Below are positions 1 to 11,580 of a DNA stretch of 64,000 nucleotides, in pieces (position 1 is the first letter of the stretch; each line of letters begins with the position of its first letter). Source of the DNA: Lampris incognitus (Eukaryota; Chordata; Actinopteri; Lampriformes; Lampridae); the NCBI RefSeq assembly GCF_029633865.1, contig NC_079213.1:91834995-91898994 (forward strand), written 5' to 3'. The notes below the pieces were generated by a model. The model was not told where the DNA came from. It saw only the letters and a program-made list of their open reading frames with translations, and searched no databases. The translations under genes were made by a program, and so were the position numbers.

Positions 1-400
1 GACTTAAAAAGGCAGCAAACTGTTCTGTTTAATAGGGACTATTTTCATTATTTCAGTGCCACACATTTGTATTTACTCCTGATGCGGCGAGCAGATGGAA
101 GCCAGACAGTTGCACCGCCTTGAAAGTCAGGACAGTGAAGTATGTGGTATTCCCCAAATATACGCAGTGATTTCCTCATACTCATGTCTGCCAGAAACTA
201 AACTTAGCATGGATCACAAAATAAATCTTTGTTGTTTTATCAAATAATCTCAGGGAAAACTGAAAAGCACACATTTTTCGCAATAATGCATTATGGTGGT
301 CAAGGTCACACTATGACTCTGTGACTCATTTTGAACCATGTTATAAATTCAATGGGATCCAGTGGCTTCCTGTACAGGAGCCACAGGAGTGTTTAATCAT
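1..400. other. no recognisable feature
   Basis: AT-rich sequence with only short chance reading frames. I see no repeat family or gene here. Confidence 0.5.
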
Positions 401-531
401 CCGTCCATCCATCCATTATCCAAATGGCTTATCCTGCTCTCAGGTTCACGGGGATGCTGGAGCCTGTCCCAGCAGTCATTGGATGACAGGTGGTGAGACA
501 CCTTGGACAGGCCGCCAGGCCACCACAGGGC
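401..531 (-). repeat. SINE-A 3' fragment
   Basis: The block opens with the complement of the GGATGGATGG tail and runs through the SINE-A 3' region (the gctccagc, cagtcattgg and ggacaggccgccaggcc blocks on this strand). It is 5'-truncated: the tRNA-like head with its pol III boxes is absent. The same sequence recurs at 24992, 30314, 32565, 40137, 51116 and 60239 in this window, which is how the family was recognised. Confidence 0.8.
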
Positions 532-2190
<1,659 letters not shown>

Positions 2191-2353
2191 TTGAATGTAC
2201 TGACAGATATGGGCTAGATGTATAAGAAATTAATAGTCACTTGTACGAGAGTTCTTGAAACATGACACAAATTAGACTAGAATAGAAGAAAGTCAATAGA
2301 TGTCACAGCCTTGGCAGACACCTCATCCTCAAAAAAAACAAAAGACAATATAT

Positions 2354-2448
2354 ATGCAGGAAAAAAAGTTTTAATACATGCAGCTGATGAGTGTGTGATG
2401 CAAAAAACAGGCTTGTACTGCTATGTATTAAAACTTGTTTTCCTGCAT
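2354..2448 (+). ncRNA. decayed hammerhead-ribozyme-like motif with long stem I
   Basis: Two arms, 2354-2379 and 2423-2448, are 26-base inverted repeats with one mismatch. GCAG (2380-2383) and CTGC (2418-2421) extend the stem by four pairs with a one-base bulge. Between the arms lies CTGATGA (2384-2390), then a stem-loop (2391-2403) and AAAAC where a hammerhead has GAAAC. A two-pair stem III follows (A2407-T2416, C2408-G2415) with a six-base loop, then GTA (2415-2417) as the cleavage triplet. This is the order of a type I hammerhead with minimal stem III, the kind known in Penelope-like retroelements. The missing G of GAAA and a mismatch in stem II suggest the copy is inactive. Fold and family are inference from motif order. 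Confidence 0.65.
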
Positions 2449-3399
2449 CTGTATTGATATTCCACTCCTCATTAGTTGAACACTTCTATCAACACCATTG
2501 ACGGTTTCAGAAAAAAAACAAAAAAACGCTCTATATATATAGGGGTTTGGATTAACTCCAGTAGAAAGACCCTCCCTCATTCTAGTTAACATTAACTTGC
2601 TTATTTTTTATTAAGTTTTTTATTGAGTTTAAGGAACATTAATACAAATAAAAAAGTACAAAAGACCAACAAAAAAAAAAAAAAAAAACACAAAAAACAA
2701 AACAAAAACAAGAACTAAAACAGTAATGACTTAACAAAAGCACAGCTTCATCTCTGTAACATTCGTGACGTTAATGATTCAAAAGATCGTCAACACATCA
2801 GTCCTTGAAAGAGTCATCAAGTGACCCAGTCTACAGCTCAAACCTGGAAACCAAAGAGAAGTCCCTGTGTCACAACCAATGCAAAAACAAGAGCTATGTT
2901 AAAGCTAGAGCTTGCTTAACAGGTAGGCTTACTCACCCATTATTAGCTAGCTAGCATTTCCATCATTAGTAGCCTACTTACCATCACTAGCTTTCAGATT
3001 CGATGTGGAATTATTGAAGATCAAGATGTCCACTGCTTTGGGCTGACAAAGTATGCCAGGTATAATGACTGTTGTTCCTTGTAATTTGTAAGGCAAAAGG
3101 GGTCTGGATGTTGGGTGAGGCATGTACATTTTCTGAAGGAGACAGAGGCGTCTCATCTTCTACCATTATCTTGACTTGAAGTATAGTCAGTGGAGAGGGC
3201 GTCCCCTCTGCAGTGCTTTGGTTGGCTAGTCTATCTTGTCTCTCACAGTCAGACAATCGCTGTCATGAATATAAAAATTATTCACAGCCAAATATATCAG
3301 TAAAAGTAGCAAGAAGTGTGTAGTCCAATGTAATGAAGTAAAAGTATATGTATATTATCACAAATGTACTCAAGTAAGAGTAAAACGTATTCTGCAAAA
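2449..3399. other. unassigned stretch
   Basis: Holds an A-rich tract with CAAAA units (about 2640-2710) and a short piece resembling a common fish repeat (tactcaagtaagagtaaaac region, about 3365-3388). No gene is recognised; the small minus-strand frames near 2974-3256 have no identifiable domain. Confidence 0.4.
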
Positions 3400-3995
3400 C
3401 GTCTTACCTGCTCAATAATCCAGGTAAGAAAATCAAAGTAGGTTGAATCAGTTCATCTGGATACAATGTTCATGAACAAATATGTTTCATCACTCAACTA
3501 ATTGACATCTTCAGACTAAGCTGGCTGCAGGTATCCCCACTCCTTATAAACTCCTTGGTTCAGGGATGATCATTCCCTCTTCACATAGATGGCCTTTTTG
3601 ACTCCCAGTTCAAACCATAGTTCCTTCCTATCAGAGATGTCCACATCCCTCATCCTTGAAAGAGTGGCCACTGGCCTGTAGATGGGTGTAGACTGTGGAG
3701 TCCTGGCCTGACGCATTAGCTCTCCTGTCTTCTGCCATTTTTTCGGCCAGTGTCCGTTTAGTTTCCCCACTGCACAAGTCACGGCAATCCCCCTGGCACT
3801 TAACAGCATACAATATATTGTTCCGTTTGTGCTGGGTGACCCAATCCTTGGTGTGGACCAACTTCTGGCACAGCGTGTTTTGGGGTTTGAAAGCAACTGA
3901 GACAGTGTTTTGAAAATATTCATCTCAGCTTTTCTGACACTCCAACATAGGGAATCAAAGAGGCCATCTATGTTAAGAGGGAAGGACCAACCCAC
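3400..3995 (-). pseudogene. Penelope-like element: GIY-YIG endonuclease fragment and 3' flank
   Basis: The minus strand encodes the C-terminal part of a GIY-YIG-type nuclease as found in Penelope-like retroelements (Neptune-like in fish). One frame (3861-3631) gives the blocks NNILYAVKC, SGETKRTLAEKMAEDRRAN and GHSFKDEG. The next block, with ELWFELGVKKAIYVKRE, lies in another frame (ending at 3570), so there is at least one frameshift. The usual Tyr-Ile before GET is replaced by Cys-Ser, which would damage the YIG motif. Downstream on the same strand (3550-3400) is the family's 3' flank, including the tgaactgattcaacctac block, which recurs at 29196-29345. The reverse transcriptase is missing, so this is a dead 5'-truncated copy. 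Confidence 0.7.
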
Positions 3996-4275
3996 ATTTA
4001 CATTACATTAGTCCTTTAGCCGACACTCTTATCCAAAGCGACTTACAATAACTGCATTTAACGTAGGAAATCAGGAGAACTACTAGTCATCAGAGGTCAT
4101 AAATGCATCTTCTCTCTAAACAAGCATCTAAGAGCAAAACCAGTGCTAAAGTAAAAGTGCAAGAAAGAGATTTTTTTTCTAAATGAGTGAATATAATAAG
4201 TGCTAAGAGCAAGTAACAGGGTAGTAGTTCTTCAAGAGGTGAGTTTTCAACCTGCGCCAAGAGATGGGCAGCGAC
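3996..4275. repeat. dispersed teleost repeat fragment
   Basis: Carries the signature cattagtcctttagccgaca followed by cttatccaaagcgacttaca, a block I recognise from many fish interspersed repeats. The family name and direction cannot be settled from this window. It abuts the Gypsy LTR that follows. Confidence 0.5.
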
Positions 4276-4278
4276 TCC

Positions 4279-4461
4279 TGTTACGGGTGGTATTATAGCA
4301 CCACCCAGTGGATGTTAGCTGTAGTCAATGTTACGTAGGGCACGCAGTCTCCTGCGTGCGTCAGTTCGTCTCTGTATTGTCGATACATACAGTTCGACAC
4401 TAAAGCCCATTAACTGTTAACTTGGAGTATGCCTCGTTTTTACACACCACTAGCTCAAACA
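4279..4461 (+). mobile_element. 5' LTR of Gypsy-type retrotransposon
   Basis: A 183-bp segment that begins TGTTACGGG and ends AACA, giving the TG...CA termini expected of an LTR. It is followed at once by a primer-binding-site-like sequence and then by gag. No matching 3' LTR exists in the window because the element is cut off inside pol. The LTR is short for the group, and its exact left edge is inferred from the TG alone. Confidence 0.65.
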
Positions 4462-4474
4462 TGGTGTCAGAAGT
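4462..4474 (+). other. putative primer-binding site
   Basis: TGGTGTCAGAAGT directly follows the LTR end, the position and TGG start expected of a tRNA primer-binding site in LTR retrotransposons. The priming tRNA was not identified. Confidence 0.55.
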
Positions 4475-4586
4475 TGACCTTTGATTCGGCGATTTGGTGG
4501 CTGAAGGGATATTGAGCTGTCAAGCAAGTTTTGCAAGTTTTTTGGTTTGCTAATGCTAGCTAGCCGTACCGAAGTAACAGCGGTGA

Positions 4587-5207
4587 ATGGCCATGGCCGC
4601 CACCATACCCCCGCCAGCTCCGATAAAGCTCAGTGGCAGCCTGAGTGCAAATTGGGAAATCTTCCGAGCAGAATATGAAGATTATGCTTTAGCCACAGGG
4701 CTTGTGGACAAGGACAAGAAGGTCCAGGCGGCGACTCTGAGGAGTGTCATGGGAGCTGAATGTCGACGTGTCTACAAACACAACTTCGATCTGACCGACG
4801 CACAGCAAGGAGACGCGACCGTCATGCTGGACTCACTGGAGAGGTATTTCAAACCCGCTAAAAATGTGATTTATGAGCGCCACGTTTTTGGCTGTTGTAA
4901 ACAAGAGGAAGGTGAAACAATAGGCTGTTTTGTGACACGGCTCAGGAAGAAAGCTTCCACATGCGAATATGTAGCCCTAAGAGATGACTTAATCAGGGAC
5001 AGAATAGTCATCGGCATTGCTAAAGAGGGCACACGCAGACGCTTGTTAAGGGTAAAGGACTTGACTCTAGTCAGTGCTATTGAAGCATCCAGAGCAGCAG
5101 AGTTGAGTGATTTGCATTTGAGATCCATGGAGCAAGAGAGATCCCACGTGGACAATCTCAATGTTGTAGGGAAACAAACATTCAAAAGATCAGCCAGTAC
5201 TACATAG
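4587..5207 (+). CDS. Gypsy-type Gag, capsid part (decayed element)
   Basis: A 206-residue open frame starts with Met after the LTR and leader and ends at a stop just before the zinc-knuckle frame. It has the Gag features of LTR retrotransposons: a Pro-rich start (about residues 6-12), a conserved Trp in SANWEIFRAEYEDY (about 21-34), and a helical charged body with RLRKKASTCEYVALRDDLIRDRI. In related elements Gag continues into the zinc knuckles. Here a frame change at about 5207-5215 separates them, so this is probably a broken Gag rather than a complete one. It would package element RNA in cytoplasmic particles if intact. Family assignment rests on position and context, not on a search. Confidence 0.6.
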   Translation: MAMAATIPPPAPIKLSGSLSANWEIFRAEYEDYALATGLVDKDKKVQAATLRSVMGAECRRVYKHNFDLTDAQQGDATVMLDSLERYFKPAKNVIYERHVFGCCKQEEGETIGCFVTRLRKKASTCEYVALRDDLIRDRIVIGIAKEGTRRRLLRVKDLTLVSAIEASRAAELSDLHLRSMEQERSHVDNLNVVGKQTFKRSASTT

Positions 5208-5214
5208 AAAATGA

Positions 5215-5733
5215 GTGGACACCCCAGATCACAAGGGGGGCCTCTCCGCATGCAAATACTGTGGCACAGCACATGAGTGGGGAAGAGAACATTGCCCAGC
5301 GTATGGCAAGACCTGCACTGCTTGTGGCACAGCCAATCACTTTGCGAGAGTTTGCAATAAAAATAAGAAAAAGGGTGGTAAACTCCACACAGTTGAGGGA
5401 CTGAACATGGATAAATACAACAATGTCATGGACACAAATGATGTGTATGCAACAGAAAGCATCGGTGCAGTGGGAACAAAAGGCAAGAAATGGTTTGTCA
5501 ATCTTCGCCTAAATGGCAAACGACAGAGATGCCAGCTTGACTCAGGAGCTACATGCAACGCCATGAGTCTCAGGGACAAGAAGAGGCTAGCTCCTAGAGA
5601 GAAACTAAAGCATAGTAACACCACACTGAAAATGTACTCAGACCAATGTCTGCCATCATCTGGGGTGCTTACCACAGAGTGTGTTGTACAGCGCAGCAAA
5701 TACAAGCTGGATTTTGAGGTCGTAAATACATGA
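5215..5733 (+). pseudogene. Gypsy-type nucleocapsid zinc knuckles and aspartic protease
   Basis: This frame carries two CCHC-like knuckles: CKYCGTAHEWGREHC (spacing C-2-C-3-H-6-C) and CTACGTANHFARVC (C-2-C-4-H-4-C, the canonical spacing). About 70 residues later comes CQLDSGATCNAM, the D-S/T-G active-site motif of a retroviral-type aspartic protease. It continues Gag from the previous frame and ends at a stop before reverse transcriptase. The ATG is unlikely to be a true start, since these domains are normally part of a Gag-Pol polyprotein. The stop and frame changes mean the copy is not functional. Confidence 0.7.
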
Positions 5734-5736
5734 CAG

Positions 5737-6303
5737 TTGCCACTGCTGTCAGGGTCCACGTCAAAGAAGATGGGGCTCATACACGTCACCATCTCAGAGG
5801 AGCTCAGAGTAGATGGGCTCAATGCAGTGAACGACAGCCTCACCATGCCTCTCACCAGAAGTACAATCATCAGAGCATATCAGGATGTCTTCACTGGTCC
5901 TGTGGAGGCACTCCCCGGAGAGGTTCATTTCGACTTGGATCCAGCGGTTCAGCCGGTGCAGAGTGCACCACGCAATGCTCCAGTGGCTATGAAGGAAGCT
6001 GTGAAGGCTCAGCTCAACTGATATGAAAGAGAGAGTCATATCACATCAGTCAGTGAGCCCACGGATTGGATCAACAATATGGTCATAGTCAAAAGACCAG
6101 AAAAGCTGCGTATATGTCTATAGCCGCACCATCTCAACCAAGGACTCAGGCGCTCGCATTACCTCATGCCCACACTGGAGGATGTGCTCTATAAGCTGCC
6201 TAAAGCCAAGATCTTCACAATGGTCGATGCAAGGGATACTTTTCTTCAGTGTAAACTGGATGAGGCTAGCAGCCTCATGACCACCTTTTGGACCCCCTGG
6301 GGC
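5737..6303 (+). pseudogene. Gypsy-type reverse transcriptase, 5' part only
   Basis: The frame from 5737 covers the linker before reverse transcriptase (YQDVFTGPVEALPGEVHFDL, then PRNAPVAMKEAVKAQL), is broken by a stop at 6019-6021, and continues with EPTDWINNMVIVKRPEKLRICI. A frame change leads into MPTLEDVLYKLPKAKIFTMV and DARDTFLQCKLDEASSLM, the start of the palm domain. Homology ends with TTFWTPWG at about 6303. The catalytic YxDD block, RNase H, integrase and 3' LTR are all absent, so the element is truncated here as well as carrying stops. Confidence 0.75.
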
Positions 6304-6660
6304 CGGAACAAAACAGCTAGGCAACAAGAAATATTTAAGGACACACTAGGTGAAAAACAGCTATAGCTAGAATAAGATCCCACTAGTTCCCACTAGGAAA
6401 CAGCAGCAGATCTATAGACAAAAGGGCTAATACTCAAGTAGCTGGAATAAGACTAATAGCAACTTGTTAAGCAATAAAGATGATACTTACTCTATTCTAG
6501 ATGAACCAGCAATTCAGAATCACTCCAGAAGTTAAAATGCACACAGTTAGGTTAACTTCATTTTTGCCTGTGTGCTTAGACATGTCCCGTACCTTCCCAA
6601 ATGAATGTACAGCAGTTCATAGGAGAACTTTTAATGGCCAGCTGTTGATTCTAATGAATA
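6304..6660. other. unassigned stretch between Gypsy remnant and Tc1 element
   Basis: AT-rich sequence with repeated ctag-containing words. No gene or repeat family recognised. Confidence 0.4.
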
Positions 6661-6662
6661 TA

Positions 6663-8280
6663 CACTACCGTTCAAAAGTTTGGGATCACATTGAAATGTC
6701 CATATTTTTGAAGGAAAAGCACTGTACTGTTCGATGAAGATAACTTTAAACTAGTCTTAACTTTAAAGAAATACACTCTATACATTGCTAATGTGGTAAA
6801 TGACTATTCTAGCTGCAAATGTCTGGTTTTTGGTGCAATATCTACATAGGTGTATAGAGGCCCATTTCAAGCAACTATCACTCCAGTGTTCTAATGGTAC
6901 AATGTGTTTGCTCATTGGCTCAGAAGGCTAATTGATGATTAGAAAACCCTTGTGCAATCATGTTCACACATCTGAAAACAGTTTAGCTCGTTACAGAAGC
7001 TACAAAACTGACCTTCCTTTGAGCAGATTGAGTTTCTGGAGCATCACATTTGTGGGGTCAATTAAACGCTCAAAATGGCCAGAAAAAGAGAACTTTCATC
7101 TGAAACTCGACAGTCTATTCTTGTTCTTAGAAATGAAGGCTATTCCATGCGAGAAATTGCTAAGAAATTGAAGATTTCCTACACCGGTGTGTACTACTCC
7201 CTTCAGAGGACAGCACAAACAGGCTCTAACCAGAGTAGAAAAAGAAGTGGGAGGCCGCGTTGCACAACTGAGCAAGAAGATAAGTACATTAGAGTCTCTA
7301 GTTTGAGAAACAGACGCCTCACAGGTCCCCAACTGGCATCTTCATTAAATAGTACCCGCAAAACACCAGTGTCAACATCTACAGTGAAGAGGCGGCTGCG
7401 GGATTCTGGGCTTCAGGGCAGAGTGGCAAAGAAAAAGCCATATCTGAGACTGACCAATAAAAGAAAAAGATTAAGATGGGCAAAAGAACACAGACATTGG
7501 ACAGAGGAAGACTGGAAAAAAGTGTTGTGGACGGATGAATCCAAGTTTGAGGTGTTTGGATCACAAAGAAGAACGTTTGTGAGACGCAGAACAAATGAAA
7601 AGATGCTGGAAGAATGCCTGACGCCATCTGTTAAACATAGTGGAGGTAATGTGATGGTCTGGGGTTGCTTTGGTGCTGGTAAGGTGGGAGATTTGTACAG
7701 GGTAAAAGGGATTCTGAATAAGGAAGGCTATCACTCCATTTTGCAATGCCATGCCATACCCAGTGGACAGCGCTTGATTGGAGCCAATTTCATCCTACAA
7801 CAGGACAATGACCCTAAACACACCTCCAAATTGTGCAAGAACTATTTAGAGCAGAAGCAGGCAGCTGGTATTCTATCGGTAATGGAGTGGCCAGCGCAGT
7901 CACCAGATCTGAACCCCATTGAGCTGTTGTGGGAGCAGCTTGACCGTATGGTACGCAAGAAGTGCCCATCCAACCAATCCAACTTGTGGGAGCTGCTTCT
8001 GGAAGCGTGGGGTGCAATTTCTCCAGATTACCTCAACAAATTAACAGCTAGAATGCCAAAGGTCTGCAATGCTGTAATTGCTGCAAATGGAGGATTCTTT
8101 GACGAAAGCAAAGTTTGATGTAAAAAAAATCTTATTTCAAATACAAATCCTTATTTCTAACCTTGTCAATGTCTTGACTCTATTTTCTATTCATTTCACA
8201 ACATATGGTGGTGAATAAGTGTAACTTTTCATGGAAAACACAAAATTGTTTGGGTGATCCCAAACTTTTGAACGGAAGTG
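6663..8280 (+). mobile_element. complete Tc1/mariner transposon (DD38E)
   Basis: The 1618-bp element has terminal inverted repeats at 6663-6689 and 8254-8280: 27 bases each, differing at a single position, beginning CACTACCG on the left and CACTTCCG on the complement of the right. Both ends are flanked by TA, the Tc1/mariner target duplication (6661-6662 and 8281-8282). It encloses one transposase gene with no interruptions and sits next to a short TA microsatellite. Intact frame plus near-identical termini suggest recent activity, though activity cannot be shown from one copy. Confidence 0.95.
7075..8118 (+). CDS. Tc1/mariner transposase, DD38E
   Basis: A full-length 347-residue transposase that cuts and pastes its own element in the nucleus. 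The N-terminal third is a paired-like double helix-turn-helix DNA-binding region (about 1-110) with the AT-hook-like GRPR motif at residues 59-62. The catalytic triad is D154 (WTDES), D244 (QQDNDPKH) and E283 (SPDLNPIE). There are 38 residues between the second D and the E, four more than the classic DD34E of Sleeping Beauty and equal to the group described as DD38E/Intruder. The start is the first Met (MARKRELS), matching the usual start of this family, and the frame has no stop or frameshift. The promoter would lie in the 400 bp between the left repeat and the ATG. Confidence 0.95.
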   Translation: MARKRELSSETRQSILVLRNEGYSMREIAKKLKISYTGVYYSLQRTAQTGSNQSRKRSGRPRCTTEQEDKYIRVSSLRNRRLTGPQLASSLNSTRKTPVSTSTVKRRLRDSGLQGRVAKKKPYLRLTNKRKRLRWAKEHRHWTEEDWKKVLWTDESKFEVFGSQRRTFVRRRTNEKMLEECLTPSVKHSGGNVMVWGCFGAGKVGDLYRVKGILNKEGYHSILQCHAIPSGQRLIGANFILQQDNDPKHTSKLCKNYLEQKQAAGILSVMEWPAQSPDLNPIELLWEQLDRMVRKKCPSNQSNLWELLLEAWGAISPDYLNKLTARMPKVCNAVIAANGGFFDESKV

Positions 8281-8282
8281 TA

Positions 8283-9070
8283 TATATATATATAAAATAT
8301 AAACACCTTTATTATATGAACAAAAGAACAAAATCTGGTCATAACAATAACAAATTAGCAAATAGTACAAATCAGACTGAGCTATTACAAATATACATAT
8401 ATATATATGTGAGGTTATACTTGAACCTCCACAAAGTTTTCTTCAACTAGCCTCAGGCATGTTGTTATGAACTATAAATAGATGTTTTCCTTTTTCTTTT
8501 CTTTTTTTTTTGTCTCCACCTTTGGAAACCAGGTGCCTCAGGCCTTGCTCATAGCTAACAGGGGACACTTATATGTCAGCCTCATCCTTTTTCCTCATCT
8601 CCACTAATACAGCTTTGCTATTAGAGCAAAATCCTCCTGCGTACTGAGGAGGCTAATTAGAAACATTCAAAAACAGATACATAGGCATACTGATGCTGTT
8701 GAGTGTATTCACACAGCCATATGCACTTATGCAAATCCACATGATGCATGCACACACAAATCCACAAGACAGTCACGAACACACGCTGCCACAAACATAC
8801 ACACAAAACACACAGGGTCACTGCTGTCCCTTAGGTCCAACAAGGAAACAATCTCTTTGTATAGCCAGATGTAATTTCCTTTCCCATTTCCTCCACACTG
8901 ACGGCAATTACTGATCCTCAGCTGGCCGGTGATAGAAGCTAATATTGTGCCGATATGATAATCATTGGCTTATTGGACGGCGAATTAGAAGGTTGTTTGG
9001 ATGTCGAGGGAGAAGGGACAGATGGGGGAAATAGACACAGGACACACATTTGCGGATATGCCTGTGCATG
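8283..9070. other. unassigned stretch
   Basis: Starts with TA and AAT-rich low-complexity sequence next to the transposon end; the rest appears unique. No gene recognised. Confidence 0.4.
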
Positions 9071-9112
<42 letters not shown>

Positions 9113-9113
9113 T
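9071..9113. repeat. (CA)n microsatellite
   Basis: About 43 bp of CA with minor CG interruptions at both ends. Confidence 0.95.
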
Positions 9114-10542
9114 ATCTCTCCTACCATTCGTATCAACCCCTTACCATCTTTCCCTCTCTTGCTCTCCCTACTTCCCTCCCACACCTCATGTACATGCACG
9201 GGTGTATTGATGAAAAGCATAATCCCACTTTCCAAACTTTTCATCAATAATTATCATCAATGAATCAAATGGAGCTTTAACCCGAGGAATATCATTGTGC
9301 ATGCGTGTACCACTCATGAAGCTGCAGCGAAAAGAGAGATAAAGAGACAGAGCGATGGAGGAGGGTGTGAAGGCATAGAGGCGGAGGAGATGGAGGACAT
9401 GAAGGACGAGAAAGATGGAATCATATGGAAAAAGCTGGGGGACGAGAAATAACTAGATAACAAGGACAGATGAGTAAGGTGATAGAGTGCATAAAGTGTG
9501 TGTGTGTGTGTGTGTGCAGATACATGTGACTTTGTGTACACATCTGTGTTTGCAAGTGTGTACTTGCATGTGTCAGAGCCGGAGACTGTGAGGCAAGAAG
9601 AGGATGCTAACAAGCTTGGTGTGTAAATGGTCACACTGCCTTGTTAGTGGGTGGATTTTACACTCATTAGGAGCACTGCAGGAAGTGATCAACAGCTGTC
9701 GTCTGGAGCTAACAATCGGATTTAGGATTACTCTCATCTGTTGCGGACTTGTCACCATCCCGTGCCCAAGCCAGGGCCCTCACCAAAATAACACACGGCT
9801 AACCTCACACCTGGGCGATACCTTGTACAAGTAAAGTACAATCCTGTATTTCTAGCTGCTGAGCTTCTTGCGCCACTTATCGGACTGACTGGTTTGATCA
9901 AATGCACATTAATGGCAAGTATTGAGAGAGAAGCGGCGAATGCCACTCACTCAGTTACCCCGTCGTGATTTTATTTGCTCCAACCGCAGATCATTCGATC
10001 AAGCCCACATCTGCTGATCTTTAGGTCTACTGCTTTCTGATGTAAAAAAAATTAATAAATAAAAGAAGACACAGCATTTGCTACCTTACGTATCATGTGT
10101 GGTTCTGTTTTCCTTGTAGGTCCAAAATCATCCTTTATGTTGTAAACTGCTGCTGCTAAGGACCAGGCCCTTACAAATTAAGGGTGTCGACAACGTTTTA
10201 CTCACTACACAGCTTATAAACCCCTCTGAATGAAGCTCTTTATATTATTCAAATACTAAATAAGGGTCTGGGTCCAAAGCTCCATGTCAACAAGCATCTT
10301 TTAGAAGAGCCCTTGAATAGCGTGATGAATTCCTGAATCTACAGTACAGCTAACTCTGTGTAATTAAACACACTGTCATATTAAATGACTAAAAGTGACC
10401 CGTTTTGCAAACTATAAATTCTATACCCCAAAGTCTATATGTGTAGTACTTATTTTGTCAAGATTTACACTTCATCCTGGCCCTGCTAAATGTAATGTCC
10501 GCTGTTTGCTGTAATTGCAACTTTTATTCTTACCATGATGTC
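9114..10542. other. unassigned stretch
   Basis: Contains a purine-rich strand (about 9310-9480), a short (TG)n run (9497-9517) and otherwise unremarkable sequence. No coding frame with a recognisable domain. Confidence 0.4.
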
Positions 10543-11580
10543 AGGTCAAGTCAATTTTATTTGTATAGCCCAATATCACAAATTACAAATTTGCCTCAAG
10601 GGGCTTTAACAGCAACACAACATCCTGTCCTTAGACCCTTGCATTGGATAAGGAACAACTCCCTAAAAAAAAAACTTTACCAGGGAGAACAATAGGAAGA
10701 AACCTCAGGGAGAGCAACAGAGGAGGGATCTCAGTCCCAAGACAGACAACATGCAATGATGTTGTGTTTACACAATTTACAAAATACAATAAATAAAGAG
10801 CATGACAGAATAAAGAGGATAAGAGAATTATAATGGAATTATAAGATATATGAATAATATTAGGATGAGGATGCCAAGCAGTGTCGAGGGGCCATCGGAA
10901 CAGCCCAGGACTTGAGCCACACGACCACCATCACCATGTAGACCTAACAGGGCAGACTACACATGCATACAGGGCAGACTCACAACACACCATTCACATA
11001 CACAGGACAAGAGACAAGAAAATACATTAGTCACATATTGTAGTGAGCACATATAACATTGAAACAGGATAACAAAATTATATGGATTTATAAGATATAT
11101 AAAAAGAACATGTGATGAGGGGGATGCCAAGCAGCAACCAGGTGGTGACCACCATCACATGATAACCTGGGAGGACAGACTACACGTGCACACAGGGGAG
11201 ACTCACATCACACCATTCACATACACAGGAGAGGACATCATTCAGAGAGAGAGAAAAGACATGTGAGAGAAGAGAACAGTTTGTACTAGTCAATAATCTA
11301 TACTCTATGATCTCGTCGGCAGAACAGTGCTTGGTAAATTCATTGAGACAGAAACCGACCCGCCATGCAGTACAGGTTGTGAAGAATTCAGTTTAAAGGT
11401 GACTAATTAGAGGCTAAGGCAAAAAGATGAGTTTTAAGTTTGGATTTAAAGGACTCAACAGACTCTGATTGTCTGATGGCAGCAGGCAGGTTATTCCACA
11501 AGAACGGGGCCTGATAGGAAAAGGCCCTGCCACCAGCTGACTTCTTTGTAAGAGTCCTAGAGATCCTTTTGAAATGAAAC
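10543..11580 (-). mobile_element. L2-type LINE, 3' end copy
   Basis: Read on the minus strand, 11580-11403 encodes the last roughly 57 residues of an L2-type ORF2 (KKSAGGRAFSY, PFLWNNLPAAIRQSES, FKSKLKTHLFAL) and a stop. These match the C-terminus of the L2 copy at 46150-46300 almost residue for residue. The 3' untranslated region runs to 10543 and ends in the TTGAC-type tail. It contains two similar blocks about 220-250 bp apart (around 10841-11011 and 11085-11234), so this copy has an internal duplication. The 5' end is truncated, as is usual for target-primed LINE insertions. Confidence 0.85.

Noticed and set aside
3695..3913. Plus-strand frame over the GIY-YIG fragment
   Set aside because: Antisense shadow of the minus-strand nuclease blocks.
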